Program-made: the position numbers and the translations under genes
Assembly: GCF_004210375.1 (NCBI RefSeq)
Contig: NC_134837.1
Coordinates: 167,875,310 to 167,939,309 of the forward strand
DNA length: 64,000 bases
Reading direction: 5' to 3'
Origin: Tachypleus tridentatus
Taxonomy: Eukaryota > Arthropoda > Merostomata > Xiphosura > Limulidae
The notes under the pieces: model-generated
Told to the model about the DNA's origin: nothing
Databases searched by the model: none
What the model saw: only the letters and a program-made list of their open reading frames with translations
Shown here: piece after piece, positions 13,801 through 25,800 of the stretch
Layout of the letters: each line of letters begins with the position of its first letter
How positions within the stretch are numbered: the first letter of the stretch is position 1

Positions 13801-16800
13801 AGCAGAAGTCTCTGTCATTGTTGATTTTTAGCCTGCATATTTGTATTATGTCTATTGAGTTCTGACTATATGATAAAATTGTCAGTTCGAAGAGTTCAAT
13901 GGTCATAACAATGGTTAATTTGAAGGATTTTATTAAATAAAACTGTCATAACATTGTCATTCTGAAATTGAAGTCATAATGAATCGTAACTTCATATTAA
14001 ACATAAGATTGCTACCTAATAATCAAATTTCCTTCCTTAACATATTCCCTTATCTAGAGCTTACCTGCTCATTTGCACGTTTATAGAAGATGGCCAGGAC
14101 ATAAACAGCACATACAGGAGGCGCAAGATAACTGGTGACGCTCTGAATGTAGTGAAAAAGTTGACCACTTTCGTCATTCTGGATGACAGGAATCCACAAG
14201 ATACTGACCACTACCAACACCAACACAAACATTCTGGAGAGAAAGATAAACAATTATTTCAAAAATAAACTGTGTCAAACTTTTGTACTATTAAATGATG
14301 CAACATTTATAGAGGGAATTAATTGCGACTTATCTATGATTCAGTAAGAAGTAATTACAAACATGGCTGTGTTTTCACTCCACTTTATTAATTATTGAAG
14401 TTATCTCAGCATACATAGATCAGTTTGTCATGTATAACACAGCTGCATTAGAATAAGGAGCTATTTAATCTACAGAATACTGATTTTACGCAGAAAGTAG
14501 TACTATGCATGTGTGTTTGCATAACACAGGATGATGTACATTAGCAGAGTAGATGTATTTTAAAGTTTTAAAAATGTATAGCTCTTTTAAGACTTGAAGT
14601 CAATTAAACACCTCTTAAACCAGAGCGAAAACATATTTTTATTGATTTGTATTTATATTTTGGAAATTTATATTTTAATAAACTGCGTTTGAATTTCGAC
14701 ATTAAGATATTTTAATATGTTAGGCTTTTAGTATTTTAAATTAGAAGAAACCTTCATCATACATAACAACCAAGATTCAGGATTCAAAAATATTCAGCTG
14801 ATGAACCAATATAATTATAATACTTGAACACTTCTGTTCGACCAGTGTATTAAATTAGCCACATTATTTACTTGTTTGATTATTTAGCTCTGATCTGCAT
14901 AATTAAATTGTCTCGATCAGAAGTTATCGATAATTTCTCTACTTAATTTTGAAATTTGACCAGAAGAAAGGCAACCAACTAGTAGCACGTGCATGAATAA
15001 CTTTAATTGAATTGTGTGATTTATAGTTAATTGTACTGTTACCACAGCTGAAACTTTGGAGCATACTTAGAGGCTTATCGTAGGCTCCTGCTTTGGACCT
15101 TTCGGTATGCAGCCTAGTATGCCCAACCAAGAAATATAAGGGAAAAAAAACTTTATCATGGAAACGTTGCGACCATTAAATCAGTTTCTCCTTGCTCACG
15201 TTTAGTTAATATTTAGTTTTTACGACCAAAATCAAGTTCTCTATTGCTTATTATGAGAAAGTGCCCGAGATGCAAATGCCAATATACTGGATCTTTCACT
15301 AGTAGGCTTTTATCTCGCAAAACGAACATTACGAAGTTAAAAAAAACAACTATTACAGTATTGCCATTAACTGTTTGAGAACGTATCACGTGGCATACAT
15401 CGATTAGCTGTCTATTTGATTCTAGGAGTTTGTAATAAGTTTGAGGACCGCATCCTCGAATATTTTGCTGTTAATGTGACGAAACCACAGACGATAAATA
15501 TTTTATCAGTGTTACCGTTACGTTTCATAGGAGGTACAAGACAATCCAACTAGTCTATTTCAACTAGTGTAGATAGAAATACTCCATATTAATATTGTAT
15601 GTAAATTCTAAGGGAAACACCAAAATACATAATGTGTCTACTGAAAATAATTTGATAGTGGTATATAACAGTACATTGTGTAATTTCAAAGTGAGTAATT
15701 TAGTTATTAAATAACTGAATTCATTAAAATTACAAATTACAAAAAAAAATTTAATAGCATTCAAGTTTTAGAATAGATTATTGGTTTGGTTTTTAAATTA
15801 TGCCCAAAGCCACTCGAGGACTATCTACGCTAGCCGTCCCTAATTTTGCAGTGTAAGACTAGAGGGAAGGCAGCTAATCATCATCACCCACCGACAACTC
15901 TTGGGCTACTCTTTTACCAACGAATAGTGGTATTGGCAGTAATATTATAACGCCCCCACGGCTGAAAGGGCGAGCATGTTTGGTGCGACAGGGATTCGAA
16001 CCCGTGACACTCGGATTACGAATCGAACGCCTTAACCCATCTGGCCATGCCGGGCCCCGAATGGATTATTACTAGACAATTTTGTTTAAAATGATTTTAT
16101 TCTTCAACATACATAAAACATTTTATCGAGTGTTGTCTTGGAAAATGTTTCTTTCTTTCTTATCTTTAAACATTCATTTGAGTTTTTTTTGTTAAAAAGT
16201 TACTACAAAGAGCTCACAATGGAAAGGACTTGAAGGAAGCGACAGGAGAATGGTCCAAATCCAAAATTAGATATTAATTTAACAATATATGTCAGTCAAT
16301 TCTTATGTGTATGCGTGACCGTTTACATGGAAACTCAGTAATCCTGTTAGTTAGGAGTACAATAGTACTTTTATGTTTACACGAGTGTAAAAGTTTATGA
16401 CATTTAACATCTATTGTTCTATGGATGTGCAAAGTGAATAACGTTTAATATGTTTTGTTCTTTACGAAGGCAAAACAACAACGTTCATAGCATTAATCTT
16501 GGAGACAATTACTTGAGTAATCACAAAAAATGCAAGGAAACACATTAAGTTAATCCTTTACTTTTCTTTGGCTTATAAATTTTGTAATACCACTACATCT
16601 CAATATAAATTCCAATGGACGCCTAAATATTAACGATAAGGCTTAAAGTTGAAATACGCTTTGTACACGTATTTAATGTGTTTCCTTGCATTGTTTTGCG
16701 ATTACTCAAGTAATTGTCTCCAAGATTAATGCTATAAGCGTTGTTGTTTTGCCTTCGTATAGAACAAAACATATTAAACGTTATTCACTTTGCACAACCA

Positions 16801-19800
16801 TAGAACAAATTTTCTAGTTAAAGTAATAAAATATTATATCATTTCCTTTATTGGTAGTAGTAAACTGTGTATTTTGGGAATAGTGAAAAGAATTGATACC
16901 ATTAGGAAAGGGAAAGAAAAATGAGTGAAATAGTGAAAAATGGATACATTTGATTTTTACCCTTCTTGATGCCATAATATTAGAAACTTACTACTTTATA
17001 GCGCCACCTTAACAAGAATTTGTTCAAGAAACCTAGGTGAAGTTCTCATTTTAAAGGTAGCGATTATCCAGAAACCAACGTGTTTATACATAAAATGTCT
17101 ACAGATATATATTTCGTTTGTAGCCATTTTATGTTTCTAGACTTCTTCACTTCAAATCTCAATCCAGCAATCCCACGTTCAGCTTAGTAGTTTTTCGCGT
17201 CATTCATGTCCAATTGCATAATACAACAACCGTATTTTTTGAGTGATTTATCTATTTAAAACATTTACCGTGTGTGACATAAAATATTTGGACTTTGATC
17301 ATGTCACACAACATGCGGAAGGTCGAGTATTCAATCTCGTCAGTTTCATTTTTATTTTTATTTTCTAAATAATGTTTTAGAAATTAAATAATTTGAGTAA
17401 TTACATTGTACACCAAACATGAGCTTATCCTCTCTGTTGTTTAATCATAATCGCATTTTTGAGTCAGTCAGTTGAGTATAAGGAAGTATATCATTAAAAA
17501 TATTATTTCGATTTACTAACTCAATAAAAGTTTAATAACTACTCAAAGTTTCAGATTATTTAGTCGAACGTACTGATAATAGAGGTTTAAAAAGTCGATA
17601 GAGCTGGTATACAGTAAGACATGTCAATTTGTGCCTTATTAAAACCGATTAAATATTAATAAATTTAAAACAACATCATACTAGATAATACAACACACTT
17701 GAATATGATAAAAATGGCTTTTGAAACAGTTTCAGCCTTAGATTCTTGAACATTTCTACAGAACGAATAAAGCATAAAGTATTATGTTGTTCGAAAAATA
17801 ATGGCGGATTTAAAATTTTAACTGTAATAAGAAATCAAAAAATCAAAAGGAACTTTAATAATCAAAACAGGAACCTAGTGAATCTATACGTTTTTGCTAA
17901 CGAGAAACAAGATTATTTATGCTATGATGATAAAACTCTGAAGTCCTAGAACTAAAAAAATATTTAAAGCCATTCTCTGCTGCTGCTTTATTGTGAAATC
18001 TTTTGTCCTGTAAAAAGTTGTCCAAATGCTTGAAAAAGTGGTATTCGATGGGCAACAGGTCTTGTGAGTTTGGAGGATGAGCCAATGTTTCGTAACCCAA
18101 TTCAATGAGCTTCTGGAGCATCATTTGAGCAACTTGGAACCGAGCATTATCATGAAGCAAATTTGGTTCTCTTTGACTGATTATGCTGGTATATTTCCCG
18201 CATCTTTCTATGCATTTCATTCAATTTTTGACGGTAAACTTCCGCAGTGACATTCTGGTCCTGATTGATCTAGCTGTAATGGATAATACTGGTCACAGAC
18301 TACCATACAGTGACCATAATTTTCGGTTGGTGCAACTTTGGCTTTGGGAAATGTTTTGGAGCCTCGTCACGATTGAGCCATTGTGGAGATCGCTTTGTGT
18401 TCGTCGCAAGTGAGAATTCGATCAATAAATCTGTCGTTTCTTTTGTGCAAAAGCAGCATAGAGTACAGTTCAAAATTATGAAAATGCCAACACCCAATCT
18501 TTGTGCCATTTCTGGAACAGCTTGGCGCGGGTTTATTTTCACTAATGCTCTCAGTGGGTTGCTTTTACAGCAGAAGGACGTCTTCTGCCCTTTTTATCTT
18601 CAAAACACATCTCCATTACAAACTTTTGAAGCTAACGCTGTACTGTACGTTTGGAGATGGTTCCTTTGCCCCATGCTTGGTTGATATTGCGAACTGTTTG
18701 TGATGTCTTTTGACCAATTTGATTTCATGCAGAAATATGATGCACTACTATATTTTGCAATCACTAATTGTAAGGGTCTGAAACATTGGAAATAAAGTTT
18801 TACACAAGGAAAAAGCACTAATGAATAGAAGAGAGCTTTAGTTTTTCAATTGAGTATATGAAGTCGTGAGAAACGGGTTTCTTATCCCTATAAATGACTA
18901 ACAGTTTAGTATACAAATCCGTCATTAATTTTTCGAACAACCTAATACTTTTGTGATATAAGCATATTTGTAACTTTATCAGAAACAAATTTCAAATAAA
19001 TTCTTTTCTTACCTGCCAACGATTAACAGTTCCATTTCAGATGCAGATTTTCTGATTCTCCTCCAAATGTCCATAGTGAAAATTGTGGAGCTGCTGTTGA
19101 AAATAGAGGTCAAGGAACTCATCAGAGCTGCCAACATCACCGACATCATTAGACCCCGAGCTCCTGTGAGTTAACAAAATTACATTTTTTTTCTGGATTT
19201 CTTTGTCATTAGATTACATAATTATCATTAATTATTGTTCATTAGACGCTTGAATTCGTGCAGAGAAAAAATTAAACTATTCTTATTCAACCGCACGAGA
19301 AACTTAAGTTACGTGTCAAAAACAAACAAACAAAGATGTCATATGGGAGATCATCCATTGAGACCTGGTTTGTTTGTAATTAAGCACAAAGCTGCCCAAT
19401 GTACTATCTGTGCTCTACCCACTAGGGGTATAGTAACCCTGTTTCTAATGTAAACATTACTGTGGCACTAGGAGGCTCTTGTGAGACCAGAGTACACAGC
19501 ATTTCTCATTAATTATCGCTATTTCAAACAGTTTGAGCTTGTTTGTGGTATATTTGCAATACATACTGCAAAACAGTATATGCTGAGTATTAAAATATCT
19601 CAACGCATGCAGCTATTAAAACAATGAAAATATAATATATTTTTCTCGCATTCCACTTGTATAGAAAAGTATTGACAATGTTTTAATTTCGAAAAAATAG
19701 CCATTAACCATAATCAATTTATATAGAAATTGACAAAATAATTACAATCTGATTACGCAATCATCTATCTGAACAAAAACAGCTGGTACACTTTCAACAT

Positions 19801-22800
19801 TAGAAAGTGTTAACACCAAGTTACGTCAATTCGAAAATCAGGAGAGAGTGAGAAATAACTTATTGAACACTTATCAGCTGGTATTAGTTCCAGCATCAGG
19901 AAAGTTAAACACTAACTTACTGAACACTTACCAACTGGTATTAGTTCCAGCATCAGGAAAGTTAAACACCAACTTACTGAACACTTACCAGCTGGTAACA
20001 GTTTCAGCATCAGGAAAGTTAAACACTAACTTACTGAACACTTACCAGCTGGTATTAGTTCCAGTATCAAGAGATTAAGTATTAGTGTTTTGAACATTTA
20101 CCAGCTGGCATTACTTACAACACTAGAAGCTTAAACATTAATTTTTAAACATTTACCAGCTGGCATTAGTTCCAAGACCAGGAGAGGATATGCGATGTTA
20201 GTACATCCTACTCGGTTTCCACAGATTTCTTCGCAAGAATCCGGATCTGAGCAACCAACTTTATCTGAGTAAAAATATATTTAAAATTATTCCATTATCA
20301 GAAATGATATGTATTACAAGTTTGAAAAGAAAACATTTCCATGGAAGAAAGAAGCGTCTATTTAATAAATAAGAATAAAGTTGCATCATAAACGACTGAT
20401 TAAACATTGCTATTTTAGTTAATGGAACACAAATAAAAACGTGATTAAGGTTAACTATGCTTAAATAAACATACATTTTATGATGAAATATGAAACTGTT
20501 ATAGCATCAGTTTCGAACTAAACGAAATATCTCCTTTTTTACGAAAGAGTTACCTTCAAAATATTATAGTCATAAAGATAAAACTTAAATAAGTTAAAAA
20601 TGAATTTAACAGTGTCTGAACAGACATCACTAAATAGAACATCTTTGTAACTGTTTGTTGAAAGTCAGTTACATAACTACACAACAGACTGTCTGTGCTC
20701 TGTCCCACTACGGATACAGAAACCCAGTTTCCAGCACTGTAAATCCACAAACATGCAGCTGTGCAAGTTTTTTGGCAGTTGTTTTATTAGCGTTTTTTCA
20801 GATCTTTTACTATGAAGGTTACTGTGTTCATATTCATAGCCATGTATATAAGGACTACAAAGTGTTTAATGTGTAACGAGTTTATGATATGCAGTGTGCA
20901 TATAATGAATACTATGTTTTTGACTTAATGCATTCTGTATTATAGACAGCAGTGATTATTTCTTTCTTTGTTATTGTTACTGTGTTAGAAACATTGAAAA
21001 TAGCTACTTTGTTCGATGCTCTTACTGTGTTAGAAACAGTGGTGATAGTTAATTTGTTTTTGACAGTTAATGTTCCCGAAACTACCGTGATTGTTACTTT
21101 GTTTGTAACAGTTACTGTGTTAGACACAGTGGTGATTATTACTTTGTTTCTGTTACGGTCTTAGAAACATCGGTATTAGCTACTTTATTTATGACAGTCA
21201 CTGTCTTAGTGGCAGTGGTGATTAGTTCTTTGTGACAGTTACTGTGTTAAAAACATTGATAATAGCTACTTTGTTTGTTACAGTTACTTTGCTCGAAATT
21301 GTGGTGATAGTTACTTTGTAAATGCAGTTTGAATATTTCAACTGATGAATGACGTGCACAAAAAACGTTTGAGATCAGACAAGAAACGTTTGAGAATTTA
21401 TTATATTGTAACTGTCGCTAAAAGATCAATGTAAGTTTTTTATGTGATAAAAGAGCTTCAAAGGTCAGTAAGCAGCTATAGTTGAAATAACCAACTTTTG
21501 CTCACAAGTTTAATATGGGACTGCAGCTCTTCGCGTAAGCTTTCTTACCTATAAACAACACACGAGCAGCCATTCCAGGTAGTACTAAGAAAAATAGAGG
21601 AAGAATTTTGAGATATCCGGCAAGAATACAACCTCCTTTAGCGTGGGACAAGTTTTTAGCTGAAAGAGATCGTTGTACGATGACCTAAAGTACAATATTT
21701 TTAATAGTTAGATGAGAGTTACAATTCTAGGATAGCTTAAAAGTACACAATAGTTTCAGGGTTACAATTTTACGATAGCATGAAGGTACACAATATGTTT
21801 CCTGAAACAAACAGTTTATATAAACTTGAAAAATATTCAAGTACAAGGTAATAGAACTTGTTTTAGAATAACTTAGAAATCAAAATATTTTCAGCGCTTG
21901 ACAAACACACAATATAGATTTATATTATTGCATTTTATATTCCATTTTAGGGCCCGGCATGGCCTAGCGCGTAAGGCGTGCGACTCGTAATCCGAGGGTC
22001 GCGGGTTCGCGCCCCAGTCGCGCTAAACATGCTCGCCCTCCCAGCCGTGGGGGTGTATAATGTGACGGTCAATCCCACTATTCGTTGGTAAAAGAGTAGC
22101 CCAAGAGTTGGCGGTGGGTGGTGATGACTAGCTGCCTTCCCTCTAGTCTTACACTGCTAAATTAGGGACGGCTAGCACAGATAGCCCTCGAGTAGCTTTG
22201 TGCGAAATTCCAAAACAAACAAACAATATTCCATTTTAGAATATTAGTGGTAAGGGTACCCGACAATGTAGAGCTTAAAATACTCATTTATACAGCATTA
22301 AATATTCGTTTGGCTACCGAGCTTGAACCACTTGACCAAATACTTAAACTCGGTATTTACGAAGTCCAGCTAATTTTTATTCCAAATTTTATCAAAGTTG
22401 ATGCAGCTACTTCCTCACAACAACTTGTAATGCCAAATAGACGGATAATTCTAGTTTATAAAATTTTATAGATCGTAAGCTCAAATTACTTATTTTAGTT
22501 TTTACATTATTTGGGATCCAAATTTTTACTCATCCAAACCATTTGGCAACACGTGAAGGAAGAGAAGGGTTTTTACTGTTGAACGGGATCTATATCGGTA
22601 CAACACACTGTTTAGGTCTCAGATTACTGCAGATAGGCAGCTTTGTAGTAGACCGTTTGATAGTCAATTAATTTTTCAGTAGTTGTTAGGATCATCTGAA
22701 AACTCGTCCTTTAACTGGTGTTTGAATAATATGCTCGTGAAGCTCTGTTATTGGTATGTCATTGCAAGTACATTGTGGATGAGATTAGTAGGCACCTCAT

Positions 22801-25800
22801 AATTTTCTTTTTTATGGATATACTTAATACTAAGCCCCTGAAGTAATCAGAAAACAAATATTCAGCTCCTGGTTCATCTTTTAACTCTTAATTACAGAAA
22901 ACTGTATTTTGTGTCATGATCACTCATTTCATATACAAAACATATCTGGAACACATAGCACAATTCTTTTTATTTATAAAGATAAATGAGGTTTTTATTT
23001 TACTATACGTCTTTCAGGAAACTCGAACTGGGAGACTGAGCCATTGCACTGTAAAAGTCCAAAGACTGTGAGTTCCTCTTGCCTTTTCAGAGAAATTCAC
23101 ACTGAAGTCACCTCCATAACGCTTTTAATTTCTCCAGGAAACTAATTACTGAATTAAATATTTTTGGTATTCCTGAAGAGAACAATTTTTTTTTAAGTTG
23201 TTAGAGAAAATGTTACAGCTATCAAACATATCTCTCTTCAATAAAGTACGCAACTATCATTTCTCACTTACTTTTTCTTTATTGTCACCCATTCCTTTCT
23301 AATACTGGTTAACACTGAATAACTGAGTTACCTTGCATGCCCATATATTTACAGCCTTCTCTCCTAGCGACAAAGTAGTAAGTCTGTGAAGTCATAACGC
23401 TAAAAGACGGGTTTCGATATACGCACAGGGATCCTTTTACGGAGCTTTGTACTTAACTGCAGACAAACAAAAGATATTTTTATATTTCCCTAAGATGCAG
23501 GAAATGCTCCAGCAGTTTTATTTCGGTATTCCAGGATTTTATGTTATGGATCTCTTAACTTATGAAAAACAATACGGAAGCAATTTGTAAAGTTCAGGGC
23601 TACTGTTGTAAAAAAATTTGCTACCAGCTTCTTTGATGTCATATCTTGTGGGCACAATTAGCATAATTCACATTTTAATATCTGAAGATACAGACGAATA
23701 TGCACTTGAATGCAATGAGCGTCGAAAACTTGGTGCTGAGTATAACTAAAAATATTCGTCATTATGAAAGAAAATTAGAGTATTTTTCTTATCACGGCTT
23801 ATCTGATATATCTTACATACTTTTAGCTGAACAACAGATGTTTTCACAAAAAAGCTGGCCACAGGAATATGAAACATAGATTTTATTGTGAATCGACTGT
23901 TTCATAGATACACATTTATAAAAACGAAAATTTGTAAGTTTCTAAAATTATTCTACGTTTTAAAAACAAAAATGTCTCTTCCTTTTGAAGCTTTAAACTT
24001 AAGAAACACCATCTGTGGTCTTTAGCTACACGAGGGCTATCTACGCTAGCCTTCCCTAATTTAACAGTGTAAGACTAGAGAGAATGCAGCTAGTCATCAC
24101 TACACACAGCGAACTCATGGGATACTCTTTTACCAACGAATAGTGGGATTGACCGTAACATTGCAGCGAGCATGTTTGGTACAATGGGGATTTGAACCCG
24201 CGACCCTCGGATTATGAGTCGAGTGTCTTAACCACCTAGCCATGTCGGGCCCTTGTAAAGGGGGTTTACACCATTGCGATTTTTATTGTCTAAAACATTT
24301 TCCTTCCGTTTATTTATATTTATGTATTACAAAATAATAAATTTGATAAAGCAACGTACGTTATGTATAGTGATTGTAGAATGCAATCAGTACACACATA
24401 TGTAATATTACATAATAAATGCAAACACCTATACAACAGAACAGACAAATAATAAAGTACGTACTGTGACCAATGGTGATTGATATTCAGGGTTATGACC
24501 GACTTTTAATACAACAGTGTTAATGTCATTCGTTCAAAAAGATCACTGCTATACTGAATATACGTGGTAGTAGAATCACCTTCTTCCATTTTAAATTCGG
24601 ACCCACCATAAAATATTTAACATGTGTGTGTGTTTTATACCAAAGCTATATCAGGCTGTCTGCTGTATCCACTAGTGGTCATGTCATAATTATTGTTTTA
24701 TCGCCTTCTGTGAATCGTAATGTCTACTACAATTGCATGAAAATAAATAACATTTATATTGATAAATTATAATAATTAAAAGCATTTTTACAATGATTTC
24801 TATCATTCAAGTTAAATCTTGTATCAAGTCCCAAATCTCGCACAGTACACAAAGATCAGACACTAAGAGAAAATGGGAGTAAAAAACGTCATTAGTGTTG
24901 CAAATAGCAGATATATTGAAATTAATTCACAAATCTACATATTATTCTTTATTTATTGCTCATAGATTCTTCTTGTAACTACATCAACCAATTCAAGTCC
25001 ATTTGTTTAAATTGGCCACAGAAGTAGCAGCAACAGTTAACCAAGAAGAACAGCTTCTCCTACGGTGTTCAAGAAAACCAAACCTAAAGCAATAGCTCTT
25101 TTTTCTAAACTTTGTAATCTTATCTGTAATATTGTTATGGAAGCAGATCTTTACGGCACTGATTATCTAATAGTAACCAGTTAAGCTGTCCCACGACACA
25201 TAATGTTACTTTTGGTAACAGAGCTAAGAATTAGGTACCCCAAACTTCTTGAAATGTTGCTGTTTTCAAGCTACAGTCAATTTTTCTGTTTTTTTTCTCT
25301 GTCAATGTAGAAAGTATAAAAATCAAGGAAACGCCATAGTTGAGCATCTTTAAATTCAACTTATACTCGTCCTAGAGTCTCGATGAACTTTCAAAAAAAT
25401 TTTTCTTTTATTCTTCCAGTGTCACATTTATATATTTTTTCCCAAGTAGGAATTACAGAAATCAATGATAGTTTGTTCATAGCCAAATAAAAGAATGATG
25501 TGATAGCCAAAGTAGACATCTACATTGAAGTATTCTTGGAGACCAATACAATTATGAAACATTTCAGACACTAATTTGTTGGAACTCTATAAATTGATGG
25601 CACATGGACTGGTGACAGGCACAAGCAAATTCTTGTTTATAAATAATTCACACCGTAACTAGACTTGTTGGGTAAGAATTCATTTTCAGCATGACACTAA
25701 TCCAAAGTGTGCAGTTTAATTCTGGGAAGAATAAAGACGCTGATGGAACATCCACAATCATTGTTTGATGTGCACAAAGTATCGTGATGAATATTACTAA

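Noticed and set aside
17281..17350. Sequence with a B-box-like GGTCGAGTATTCAATC
   Set aside because: No A box at the right distance and no SINE body after it; likely chance.
17897..18105. 62-codon minus frame overlapping the mariner C-terminus
   Set aside because: Wrong-frame shadow of the transposase block at 18220-17897.
18310..18684. 124-codon plus-strand frame
   Set aside because: Antisense of the mariner transposase; the minus strand carries the recognisable motifs.
19848..20078. 76-codon plus-strand frame with a 19-residue repeat ([19 protein letters not shown])
   Set aside because: It is the reverse strand of the 57-bp donor array; the period is a multiple of three, which keeps the frame open by itself.
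20912..21164. Two ~70-codon frames on opposite strands rich in Thr/Val
   Set aside because: Both are readings of the 45-bp minisatellite.
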